A DNA stretch of 30,210 nt from Clavulina sp. PMI_390 (taxonomy: Eukaryota; Basidiomycota; Agaricomycetes; Cantharellales; Hydnaceae), in assembly GCA_015039315.1 (NCBI GenBank), contig WIDE01000164.1, positions 8,782 through 38,991 on the forward strand, in the 5' to 3' direction. The translations under genes and the position numbers were made by a program. The notes under the pieces were generated by a model. That model saw nothing but the letters and a program-made list of their open reading frames with translations. It was not told the DNA's origin and searched no databases. Shown here one piece after another: positions 9,600 through 20,469 of this stretch (the first letter of the stretch is position 1; every line of letters begins with the position of its first letter).

Positions 9600-12340
9600 T
9601 GAATGAATAAGAACAACGATATGTGTGATTAACTCACGAGATTAGCACCATAACTATGACGCATTTATCCCCCACCACTTCACTCCCGCGGTTGTCTCCA
9701 GACTTGCTCCCACAATAGCACCGCTTGCCTCGTGAACAAGAAACATAGGCAATAGCAACCCAAGCGCTGCCGAGTCTCCCATGCTTGTATGCTTCACACT
9801 CATGCTCCTCATAGGACCGCGCAAGCACATTGCCGCGCCGTGACGGAGTCCAGCCTCGAGGTGCGCAAGGGCGTGCAGGATGATGGGGAGCGTGGGCGTG
9901 GTGGGCCGTGGAAGGAGGGGCGAGACGGGTTCGAGGTGCGGCATATTGGGGGAATCAAGAGGGTTGGTCGTTAATTGGACTTGCGTAATCTGGCTGTTAG
10001 GCGTGACCAAGAGGTTGTAGGGGTCCTCGATGCAGAACGTGAGTGATGCTGCTGTCATGATAGCTGCTTAGTGACTATATTTCAGTATAGGTGTGCCGTG
10101 TAGAAGTAAGACAAGTATCGGCAGATGAGGCTTTGTGAATAAATCGTACCTCGAGCAATCCGGTCTTCCTCGCCATCCATGCCTGATCAGGACTGGACAC
10201 CAACTTGATGAGCCGCTCTGAAATGCCGCGATATCTTCGAGAGCTGGTTATCGGCGGCCAGATGAGCTGATGATCGGCGATATCAGTCACAGGATGACGT
10301 CGAGCAAACTTGAATAAAGCGCGAGAGAGACTGAAGACAAGTGGCCACCTAGCCAGTACGAAGCAAGCTCGCCCTCTCGCCTCAGTGCCTCGGCGTCAAG
10401 ATCACTGACAGCACTATTCAGTGCTCATACGAGCGTCCAAGGGGGTTGGGAAGAGTTGACTGTAGAGTGGAAGCGGCGGAGCAATGGGTGCGTCGGACTC
10501 TCTTGCGTGGTGGGCATCATGCTTACAATATTGAAGGAACCGCATCAATGATATGAAAAGAAAAAGAAAAAAAGATCATGGATGTTGGCAATCGCGCGAG
10601 GTGATGAGTGCTGGAGCCGTGGGTGTGCATCATCCTGGGCCACCGTATGATACAGGTGGAGTGAAGAAGGGCGGAAGAGAAATGATGAGCGAAAAGGTGG
10701 GCGATTTGGTGGGAATAGCAGCTGGGGGAAGATACACTATTTGCGGGGGAGCTGACAAGATGCTGGTATGCTCGAGTTGCACAACTTCCGGATTGTCTGA
10801 CGCACGGTCTATAGAGAGCGAAGAATAGATCCGAGGTACGAAGAAAGGGATCGGAGTCCGGGAGCGCGCCAACCTTCGTCATCTATCAATACGGCGCAGA
10901 GGGATTGTATGAGAGAGAGTTGGGCGGCGATTAGCGCAGCGAAGGCCTCACCGATGCCATCAAAGAATGGGCTCACGGTAAAGAGAATCATTGACCAAGA
11001 GCCCGAGATCGTGCAAGCAGCGGGCATCCATTGACATTCCCCTTTCCTCGGGGCTCGAACAAGCCGTCGCACCACTCATGGTCGACTCGAGCTCAGCATT
11101 CCAGGATATAGTAGCGGGTCCTCCGATACCACCACTTAGACCCGTGCCGTATGCTCCACTGGCGCCCGCGCCTGTTGGGGAGCTCTCCTGTCTCCTTCTG
11201 GGTCGAACGGGGGACGATGACCCAGCGGCAGCGACAGCTGATGAAGACGACGTGCGTCCATAATGATGACGGTGTTTGGAGGAGTCCGGTTGAGCAGGAC
11301 CTGCCGATGTTCTTGCGGATCGTGAGGAGAGGAGGGATGTGAAGAGGGGTATGATGGATGCTTGCTTGCACTGCTGGAGGGGTGGGGTTGGTGGCGACGG
11401 TGCTTGGTTGGTAGATGATGGGTGGGAGGAGGAAGTTGAGCTAGCTCTAAGTAAACAAGAGTGGAGGGGAGCCCATATGATAGGTTTCCAGGTGAGAGAC
11501 AGCGCGGGGGCGCTCGAGCTTGTGGGTATGAGAGGCTGACATGCTCCGCTAACCACGTCGAATAGCGCACCGACCTCAACGTTGGCAAGATGGAGGTCCT
11601 CAGAGCGGAGTGGAGGAGGGCCGATATAGTCACCGCGCGGGCTAGAGAGGAGCACGGCTGCAGCAGCAAGGCTGTTGAGAGCATGAGAAAGGGCGGGTTA
11701 GAGTGAGACTGGTCCAGTGCGGAGAGTCGTTACAGTAGAACAAGAAGAATATCGTCACTAATCCGATGGAGAAAGCGATGTGCGAAAGCAAAGAACCCAC
11801 CTATCATTGCATTTTTGCATAGTAGCTGAAGCGTTTCGAGTCGAAGCAGGTGGATGGTGGCATCAGGAGAGGCTACAGGGGATGGCTAGCTGGGTGGATG
11901 TGGAATCGAGGACGATACCAGCCTGTACTTGCCGCACGATCGAGACGACAGGATGTGGGCTCCTTCGATGGTCGCTTGACTCTCTGCCTCATTTTAGTTC
12001 ATGGTATTCAGGATCCTATATATAACGCAAGGCTACGGGTTAGCACGCCAGTCCTACATTTTTCGACTCTATAGCGCGAGCCAAGTATCTGATACGCACG
12101 CTCGTAGAGGGACGGGATCAGAGAGCGCGACGACTCTGTTAGCAGGCGGGTTGCCTATTATTTTGTTCTTGATCGCTAGTAGTTGAGTAGTGTGAAGGAT
12201 ATAGGTGCCACCGATGCTGACGCTAGCATGGCACTCGCCCGAGTGGTATGAACTGGCTTCGGTCCAGCATCTCCACCTCTACCTTAGGGCCGCCCTTGGC
12301 CAAGGAGATCACCGATGGGAATATCTTGTATTGTCGTCAT
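9600..12340 (-). pseudogene. Armadillo (ARMC8/Gid5-like) pseudogene, copy 2, 3'-truncated
   Basis: Homologous to the gene at 1-1640 in the same orientation; it also extends into later exons not visible in copy 1. Start-codon region at 12340 is conserved (MTTIQDIP.. versus MATMQDID..), as are AIKNKIIGNPPA, SPRGDYIGPPPLRSED and, near 9700-9950, RHGAAMCLR, which matches an ARMC8 C-terminal repeat. Lesions: a stop after GRP in exon 1, a TAA in exon 2 (MN-stop-NEAE), a TGA where copy 1 has Trp in exon 5, loss of the exon-5 splice donor (gtacgt replaced by ggatgc), and a frameshift near 9700. Homology to copy 3 fades at about 9630, just past an intron donor, so the last exons are missing. The left limit is approximate. 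Long open stretches across introns (10960-11655, minus) are not evidence of function. It is unlikely to make a working subunit. Confidence 0.75.
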
Positions 12341-14600
12341 GAGTTCTTGCAGTCGCTTGTGGGGCTGGAGTAAAGCACGTCGCGGGAGGGATTGGGGGCT
12401 CTAAACTTGAATTGGCGTGTCACACAAAGTGAATGGGGCCAACTCTCACAGGCCGCCGAGCTGAACCATGTCCTATTCCTCTCTCTCTCTCTTCTTTCCA
12501 GGATGCGCTCTCGACTCGACCCACTCCAAATGTTGCCAATGTTTATCAACTTCGGACAGTGCCTGCCATCCGAATTGCATTCTTCTTCTTACTAGTGTTC
12601 ATCAACATCGTGCTCGCGGAGCCGTCCTCGCCCAAGCAGCGACCTTGCTATATTGACTCACCCCATCAACTCTACGAATGCGGACACCTCCATCGACTCC
12701 TCAAGCCTACACAACACCCTCTGCCTCATCGTGCGCAATGCTGTCCCTGCCGAGAACGGTTTTGGCGAGACCCCGCAATACCTTGGGCACATTACGATCG
12801 ATACCAACTAGCTTCCTTCGCCTTTGTACCATCCAGTCACATTTAGGTATCATTACTTGAGGGCACGGCGACTGCCTGGATCCTACACGGGATATAAATC
12901 AACAGACATGAAAACTAACCTTGCAGCATCCTTGCGGCCCACAGGTCTTACTAGATTGTCGTGCGTACTTTTGCTCATTTTCCCCCTCTCATCAACGGCA
13001 TCTATACCTTCGAACAGATTTCTGAACACCCTACTCTCCTACAACAGGCCCTATTTCACGTCGTCTCCATCATGGATACCCACTCGTTCCGCCGTACTTG
13101 CTCCCCATCCGCTCCCTCAACGAAGCCGTCGCTCCGTCCACGAACATGATCCTCTCCCTACGACCAAAGGATCGCCAACTCGATCGCTATCCTGCGTGGG
13201 TATGGGTATGCCGCCCCATTGCTCAAAGCATCGACATCTCAAGCCGAGTCACTCGCTCACGATAACAATGAGCGAAATCCCCAACAGCAGAGACCAACCT
13301 CACTAACCCGGCGGGCGAGGTAACTCGCGCTTGGCAAGGGTAGTAGTTCTAGGTATGTCGTCTACCATAAAGCAGCCCAGCTGGTGAGGAGTAGTTGATA
13401 GTGTGCATGTGAACGTTAACATTTACAGTGGATTGTGTTTTGAGTATTATTCATGTAAGACGTGGAGATCGACATTCGTAGCATATGAAGCGCCACGCCC
13501 CATGTTAGGACGGTGCTAGGAACAAAATTTATGTGCGTAATCTAACAGAATAGAAAGGCTTTCTTGGCATCCATAGCTGTTGAAGGTGGGCCATTGACAC
13601 ATTCTGGCTTCCGGCTGATGGGGTATGAAGGGTCGCCACCACCGAGGATTGTTGGTCGCACATTAAGCCAAGCCGCGAGGAGCGTGGAGTAACGCGCGAC
13701 TTGGGGCTATGGCGGCTCGATCGACAAAAGACTAGAAGCAGCCAGCAAGTTAGTTGTGTAAAGCTCCATCAATGGATCGTGCAATATCTGTACTCGCGAA
13801 GGCGATATATATAGTCATCGGACAAGTGTCCAAGAGACAAGAGTGGGTGATCATGTCAAGATTCGAGCGATGGCAGAGATAAGGCAGCGAGAGACTTGAT
13901 AGACAAGTGCCGAGAGCTTCCTCGTGAGTGAGCAAGATTCTCAGCGACGGACTGCCCACGGCATGGAGTCCACAAATCAACACGCCCGAGGTGCATAGCG
14001 AGCAGGTCTTCAGGGTGCCAGGAACAACATGAGAGCAAGGGAGCGAGCGTGATACTGCTGATCATAGTTTGTGAGGCTGTCGGAGGGTGCAATCGGTGTC
14101 AGCGTTCCCCGGCTGGCTTGATGCGTGAAAGCGGCTAGCAAGTGAGCGACGAGCACAGGTGTCGGTAGAATGGGAACGAGTGAGACGGGGAGGAATGCCT
14201 CGTGGTGGGAAGACCACTGCGTGCACACTGCCGTGCGTTGATACATGGTTCTGCATCCCGTCAGCAGTGGTATCAACCTCCGTCATTCTGCTCTCGCGAG
14301 GTGACTCAAGAGGGATGTGAGAAGGATTTTACTCTATTTTCCGCCAGATCATGTGTCAAAATTGGCTGGAGGGCTGGACATCGCTAAGCAGGTATGGTCT
14401 CGTGGAGCAACGGGGCCGGTGGCTGAGCCGCCTAAGATCGCCTCGCCTCAGAGGGGTGATGTTCGGCCTTGAGGCCTGGGCAACTTGAGTTCCTTTGGGA
14501 GTCTAAACAAGGAAGAGGTTACTAGCCAAGTCTTTGAGATGGCGACTTACACTTTCCCAATCTTACACTTATTAAACATTCTTTCTGTGCGTCTATAACT
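12341..14600. other. Spacer between armadillo copy 2 and NLR2, with coding-like fragments
   Basis: About 2.3 kb. The first 150 bases align with the copy-1 spacer after 1640. Between about 12500 and 13260 (plus strand) several overlapping frames look protein-like but break up; one phrase is NTLCLIVRNAVPAENGFGE near 12700-12770, another LRPKDRQLDRYPAWVWVC near 13155-13210. I cannot name the protein, and it may be a decayed gene or an unannotated multi-exon gene. Minus-strand frames at 13750-14286 are also unrecognised. No repeat or transposon ends were seen. Confidence 0.35.
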
Positions 14601-14639
14601 TCCGTGATTCATTGAAACCATCAAATAGCAAAATACATC

Positions 14640-14761
14640 CACTTGTCTTTGCCTCGTGCACATCGGTTGTGTCGCGCCTGGCGCCAGGCGCTTCGACTAA
14701 GCATGCGCAGTTTTTCTTCTTGCGAAGCAAGACCAATTAGTTCTAACCAGCATAGTCAGAT
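14640..14761 (+). promoter_or_regulatory. 5' flank of NLR2 conserved upstream of NLR3
   Basis: The segment from 'gcctcgtgcacatcgg' to the ATG aligns with 26404-26508 upstream of NLR3 ('gcctcgtgtacattgg', then a GGCGCC block), while NLR1 has a different flank. This is the likely 5' UTR and core promoter shared by the two younger copies. An imperfect palindrome, cgcctggcgccaggcg, lies at 14675-14690 and is only partly kept in NLR3. No TATA element is evident. Confidence 0.45.
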
Positions 14762-17700
14762 ATGTCCCATCAACGCTTCTTTGAAATCGATCGTGAGTCC
14801 ATCTATCCTCCCATTGTGCATTGAACGTATAACCTCAATAATGACACAATACAGAGGCCACATATTTGAGTCCTAAGCTCAAGCGGGGCACTTCCTACCG
14901 TCTAGCTATTAAATGGAATGCACCCGATCTGTCGGGTGAAACTAAGATCTACACAAAGCGTGTGAAATCGAGCGCGAGCGATGACGGCCTTCAGTGCGTG
15001 TGGACCGCTCCATCAGCGGGCAAACGGTCTGTCAATCGTTTTGTCGGCGATCGATCCGCCCGATCCGGGACCCCTAATTCTCTCTCTTTGATTGAGTAGC
15101 CTTTTTACTCGACTTCCGGCTTATGTTTCCATCACAGTCCAGCATCATTCAGTCCAAGTCTGGTGGGTGAATATGTCCAGTTTTATCTTCGATTGTTCAA
15201 TGGATTACCACACAAAAAGTATGGATGCACGGTGCAGTGAATATGCTACTCTTTACCAAATCCCTTGCCCTCTATTTTAGATATTGTAGTCGATTTACCT
15301 GCTAGGGATGGCCGCTTATTGCTTAAAGCTGCAGTTTTCAGCAATCCTGCTATAGAAGCCCGTGGTAAGCACTACTAAATCAACAGCATGCAGGTGTCTT
15401 CATGCACAACCAACAGCTCCTGAACACTGCTACATGTAGATTCAATTGAACCTCCTGTGCTTCCTCAGAACCCTTCCATAACCATTCCTGAGCTTCTGTT
15501 CCCTGCTGATGTTATAGATATGGTGAAGGAGGGCATTGATTCCATTGCTGTTAAGAAGCCAACCCCTTTGGTAGACAGAACTAGGCAACTAGCTATGTCT
15601 ATCACACAGATATCTGCAACGACATCCACTGTCAGTGATAGTTTTCCTACACTCCTAGCCACACTTGAGCACATCATGAAGATTGGTGGGATTGTTGCTG
15701 AGGTTTGCTGCCATCTATCAACTTTATTGGAGTGCAATGCTTGGTTTAATTATATTATTAACTGTCCTAGGTGCATCCTGTTGCCGCAGCAGCATGGGGT
15801 GTGGTCAACATTGTGTACCAGATCATCAAGAGTAACAAGGCTCTAGGTGATGGTGTGCAGGTCCTCATCTCTGAGATGGACCACTGTTGCAAGCTGGCAG
15901 AGACATATGCATCCAAGAAGGATTATGCATCACACAATACTGGGAAGATTGTGCAAGTTCTTCTCAAGGAGGTCACTAGTAGTGCACAGCTGCTGAAAAG
16001 ATATGGCCAGGCATCCAAACAAAGTATATTTATTCCTATTTATTGCTACTTTATGCATGGTTGTGACCATTTAATTCTAGAGTTCTCAAGTGTCAAAAAC
16101 TACTTTTCTGACCTTGAAGACAAAATTCAATCATCCTCTGAAACACTCAGGCAACTGTGCTCAAAACTATCAGGTCATGCTAGCGCTGAGATGGTGGTTG
16201 AAATGAGCAAGATATCCACTGAGATCATGAACAAAATGGGAAGGGTATCTGCTGGGGTAGAGCACCTAGGTATGCTCTTTATATCACATCTCCCATCCTA
16301 TACTGATTGCAAGGGACTTAGTTGCCACTGAGTACTTCCAGAAGTTGGAATATGCCAAAGCAGCTGATAATGCATACCACAGCCATGCTCCTGATTCAAG
16401 ATGTCTCCTAGGCACATGTACTGAAATTCTCAGTGCTATTGTCAGCTGGATCTCTGGAGGCAGCCAGCTTGATAGTCCTCCAGCCTACCTCAGCCCAATT
16501 GTGCCACACAAAAATGTTATGTGGCTTTGTGGAGTTGCAGGTTCTGGAAAATCGTCTATTGCCATGTCTGTGGCTGACAGCATAGGCAAATTGTCCCCAT
16601 CTCTTGTCTGGGGATTCTACCAATTCTCCAATGCCAACCAAGCAGCCCTTCATCCCACAAAGCTTTTCAGTACATTGGCACTACAGTTAGCTGCACAGAA
16701 CAAATACCTCTCTGAACAGTTGTTGGAGATTATCAAAAAAGCAGAGCCACAGACCCTCAAATCACTTGATCCCCAGCAGCAGCTCAATACATTCCTGCTC
16801 CCTTTGCTCAAGTCTCTGGAGACCTCCACATCTGTGCATCAGGCTGCAATTATTATTGATGCTCTGGATGAGGCTGGAAATGTCAGGGGGCGTAGGGACA
16901 TACTCTCTGTCCTGGCTGACTTGGGGCCAAATTTGCCTGCCAATGTGCAGATACTCATCACCTCCCGCTTTGAGAATGACCTCTACAGAGCACTAAGGCC
17001 AAGGTCAGAATATAGGATTTTACTACAGATGAGCCAAATCCCAAGAACCTCCACTGAGAATGACATCTTGCTCTATATCACACATGTGCTCAAAGATGCA
17101 TTTGAGCTGTCATCTACAAGTTATGCACATCAGTTGACTAAACTTGCCCTCAAATCTGAGGAATCATTCCAGTGGGCATCAACTGCCTGCCTTTACATAA
17201 GGAATGAGGATGATGGAAATGCTGGGCTCAGCGCTGAAAGAAGGCTCCAGAAAGTGCTTGAATCTCAAGAGAATGGCCTATACCCACTGTACAAAACAAT
17301 TCTCACATCCAAATTTGGAGAAGATCCTGAGCCAATGCTACAGACAGTATTGGGGATATTAGTGGTTGCCCAGGAACCACTCTCTGTGATTTCATATGCC
17401 CAACTGGGCAAATCTGCATGGCCTCATGATTTGCAAGATCATCAGAGCGAGGTACACAGGCTTGTACGACACCTTGCATCCCTGATCTCTGGAACTGATG
17501 GTCTCAGCAGCCTCCTAATCCCACTCCATGCATCCTTCACTGACTTCCTCAAGGACAAGCCATCCAGTGGAGCATATGCTGTTGACCTCTCTGCCTCACA
17601 TCTGCTATTGGCCACTGGCTGCTTTGAAGTGATGCAGGATCAAGAATATGGATTACAATTTGATATTTGCCACCTGGAAACCTCATTCCAACTCAACTCA

Positions 17701-20271
17701 GAAGTGAAGAACCTCTCTGAATTGATAAAGGAGCATATTGGGAAAACACTTGAATATGCATGCCAGTTCTGGCCTGCTCATGTGGCAGCATTGGAAATTC
17801 CGAGCAATAGTGTACTTGGAAGCATCAGAACTCTGATCTCCACAGTCCAATTGCTCTACTGGATTGAGGTAATGAGTCTTACTAATAAGCCTCCACTGAT
17901 GTCCCTCTCATACCTACAGGCTCAAAGTGATAAGGTATGGAATGTGTTGCACATTGAGGGATGTGGAATAAATGCACTGATACTGGATATACTTCAGTTT
18001 GACACAGAAACTGCTGCCTGGGTGCAACAAGCATTGCACTTTGTATCATTTTTTGCTATTCCGATTGGATTGTCAGCCCCTCATATCTACTTGAGTAGTA
18101 TCCCATTCATTCCTGCTGGGTCAGCATTAAGGCCTCTCAACAACCATTTTCAACGCACAATGTCTCTTACCAGTGGGAAACTAGTCACCTGGCCTTCATT
18201 GAGGATGGCATTGCAAAACTTGAAGCCAGTTAATGCAATAGCAATAGCTCCAAATGGATGGCTCCTTGCGGCAGGGTTGGATGATGGAGAAATCTGTCTG
18301 TGGGATCTGAAAAATGGAGGGCATATGGGAGCAGATAATCAGCAGTACATGGGCCACAGAAGGGGTATTGAGAGTGTTGCTTTCTCTCCTGATGGAACAC
18401 TACTTGCCTCTGGCTCTTTGGGGAATGCCATCCGCTTGTGGGATGTCCAGTCCCAGACTCAAAGGGGAGAGCTTCTCAGAGGTCATAATGACCATATACA
18501 CTCTGTAGCATTCTCCCCTGATGGCACACTGCTTGCCTCTGGCTCTTCAGATAACACCATCTCCCTATGGGATGTTCAGTCCCAGACTCAAAAGGGACAG
18601 CCTCTCAGAGGTCACCATGGCACAGTATGGTCTGTGGCATTCTCCCCTGATGGCACACTACTTGCCTCTGGCTCTTCAGACAAAACCATCTGCCTGTGGG
18701 ATATCCAGTCTCAGACTCCGACAGGAGAGCCTCTCAGAGGTCATAATGACTTTATACAATGTGTAGCATTCTCCCCTGATGGCACACTGCTTGCTTCTGG
18801 ATCAAGGGACAGGACCATCTGCCTGTGGGATGTCAAGTCCCAGACTCAGAAGGGAGAGCCTCTCAATGGGCATACCCACTGGGTGTGCTCCGTAGCATTT
18901 TCCCCCAATGGCACACTGCTTGCCTCTGGGTCTTCAGACAAGACCATCTCACTGTGGGATGTCCATTCCCAGACTGAAAAGGGAGAGCCTCTCAGAGGTC
19001 ATAATAACTGGGTACACTCTGTGGCATTCTCTCCTGATGGCACACAGCTCATTTCTGGCTCTTGGGATAATACCATCTGCCTGTGGGATGTCCAGTCCCA
19101 GACTCAACAAAGAAGGCCTCCCAGAGGTCATAATGGCACAGTATGGTCTGTGGCATTTTCCCCTAATGGCACACTGCTTGCCTCTGGCTCTTTGGACAAC
19201 ACCATTTGCCTGTGGGATGTCCAGTCCCAGACTCCTAAAGGAGAGCTTCTCAGAGCACATGATGGGGTGGTATGGTCTGTGGCGTTCTCTCCTAATGGCA
19301 GACTGCTTGCCTCTGGGTCTTCAGACAAGACCATCTACCTGTGGGATATCAATTCTCAGACTCAAAAGGGAGAATCTCTCAGAGGGCATACTCACTGGGT
19401 GTGCTCTGTGGCATTTTCCCCTGATGGCACACTGCTTGCCTCTGGCTCTTCAGACAACACCATCTGCCTGTGGGATGTCCAGTCCCAGACTCAAAAGGGA
19501 CAGCCTCTCAGAGGTCATCATGGTACAGTATGGTCTGTAGCATTCTCTCCAAATGGTACACTGCTTGCCTCTAGCTCTGAGGACAATACTATTTGCCTAT
19601 GGGATGTTCAGTCCCAGACTCAAATTGGAGCACCTCTCAGAGGTCATAATGACACAGTATGGTCTGTGGTATTCTCTCCTGATAACACACTGCTTGCCTC
19701 TGGTTCTTCAGACAAGACCATCTTGCTTTGGGATATCCATTCCCAGACTCAAAAGGGGGAGCCTCTCAAAGGTCATAATGACTATATACACTCTGTGGCA
19801 TTCTCCCCTGATGGCAAACTGCTTGCCTCTGGCTCTGATGATAAGGCCATCTGCCTGTGGGATGTTCACTCCCAGACTCAGAAGGGGGAGCCTCTCAGAG
19901 GGCATAACAACTACATACATTCTGTGGTATTCTCCCCTGATGGCAAACTGCTTGCCTCTGGCTCAAAAGACAAGACCATCTGCCTGTGGGACATCCAGTC
20001 CTATAAAACAGTACATGATATCACATCTGCTAACAACTATTTTCATTCTCAACTTGGCCCTACATGGCATTTCTCCAATCAGGAGGGCTGGGTCAAAGGT
20101 CCTAAGGGTGAGCACCTCCTATGGATCCCTCCCAATATGAGAGTCAACCTATATGATGAGAGGCTTGTTGGCATTTTTGGACATGACATGAGTTCCAGAG
20201 TCAGATTAAATTTTGATAAAATGGCCATAGGGAGCAACTGGACAGATTGCTACACTCTACTGCAGCAGTAG
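14762..20271 (+). CDS. NLR2: NACHT-WD40 STAND protein with 14 WD40 blades
   Basis: Predicted exons: 14762-14792, 14855-15026, 15100-15218, 15281-15364, 15440-15702, 15771-16023, 16081-16269, 16322-17934, 17998-20271; about 1665 residues. Residues 1-135 form the beta-rich C2-like region (SYRLAIKW, VSITVQHHS, GRLLLKAAVF). Residues about 150-370 are helical, with HPVAAAAWGVVNIVYQII. NACHT: Walker A GVAGSGKSS at about 441, Walker B IIIDALDEAG at about 546, then ITSRFE. A linker follows (HASFTDFL, EYACQFW, LLYWIEVMSL). WD40 blades occupy about 983-1583, and the tail has GWVKGP and YDERLVGIFGHDM. The last intron (63 nt) and the sixth (57 nt) are multiples of three without stops, so the gene can be read as one longer frame. 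I remove them because NLR1 and NLR3 have introns at the same positions and the skipped peptides have no counterpart. Expected role: ligand-sensing STAND NTPase of fungal non-self recognition (inference from family). Confidence 0.87.
16185..16457 (+). repeat. 273-bp tract identical to 27978-28250 (NLR2 copy)
   Basis: Covers the end of exon 7, all of intron 7 and the start of exon 8. Every base matches NLR3 at an offset of 11793, by base-by-base reading. On both sides divergence resumes at once (tagc versus caat before; tctggagg versus tctggggg after). Confidence 0.92.
17935..17997 (+). other. Predicted in-frame 63-nt intron 8 of NLR2
   Basis: It begins gtatgg and ends ttcag, is in phase 0, and sits where NLR1 (6190-6245) and NLR3 (29725-29790) have introns carrying stops or shifts. 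Removing it aligns the flanking residues (SDK then FDTETAAWVQQ) with LPIELMKWVQE of NLR3. Because it is open and a multiple of three, a simple gene caller would read through it and add 21 residues. Confidence 0.7.
18210..20030 (+). repeat. WD40 repeat array of NLR2 (14 blades, 129-nt unit)
   Basis: Fourteen units of 43 residues counted by eye, the first degenerate. The framework is nearly fixed (SVAFSPDGTLLASGSSD-x-TI-x-LWDVQSQTQKGEPLRG). Differences concentrate in a few columns: the three residues after the blade-opening His plus one two further on (NDHIH, HGTVW, THWVC, NNWVH and so on), the residue after SSD, and the one before LWD. Fourteen blades would make two seven-bladed propellers. 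The DNA units are so similar that an alternative frame stays open for long stretches. Confidence 0.92.
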
Positions 20272-20469
20272 TATCCATTTCATCCCCATTCCTATGGTTT
20301 CCCATTCATCACATGCATTCTTCCATAATGATTTGATTCTCCATGTTTCCAAGCATGCTGCTGCTTTGTAGAATATCAAAAACACTTGGCCTGTTACATT
20401 TACACTAATGGCTAGTATTGCACTACTCTGGATGGATGACACTGGTGCATGGAGAAGGGCAGTATGGAG
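20272..20469. other. 3' flank of NLR2
   Basis: About 200 bases between the NLR2 stop and the first sequence I attribute to the armadillo pseudogene on the other strand. It should contain the NLR2 3' UTR. No similarity to the NLR1 3' flank was seen, so the 3' ends of the NLR copies were not conserved or the breakpoints differ. Confidence 0.4.

Noticed and set aside
9087..9600. Transposon end or long terminal repeat
   Set aside because: No terminal repeats, target-site duplications or transposase-like frames could be seen here or in the other spacers.
10960..11655. A 231-residue minus-strand open frame
   Set aside because: It reads through an intron of the armadillo copy and then through exon 5 after a frame change; armadillo copy 1 shows the correct structure. 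Treated as part of a pseudogene.
14395..14475. Possible tRNA (ggtggctgagccgcc phrase)
   Set aside because: No cloverleaf with a T-loop (GTTCGA-type) and acceptor stem could be drawn by eye.
18908..19540. A 210-residue open frame overlapping the NLR2 WD40 array on the same strand
   Set aside because: Its period matches the 129-nt WD40 unit; it is an alternative frame kept open by repetition of the same DNA. The WD40 frame has the conserved motifs.
18210..20030. CRISPR-like array or minisatellite
   Set aside because: The regular 129-nt period is coding WD40 repeat in a eukaryotic gene; there are no short palindromic repeats with unique spacers.
16345..20271. NLR2 NACHT-WD40 as one uninterrupted 1308-codon exon
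   Set aside because: Comparison with NLR1 and NLR3 places an intron at 17935-17997; the read-through peptide has no counterpart in the paralogues.
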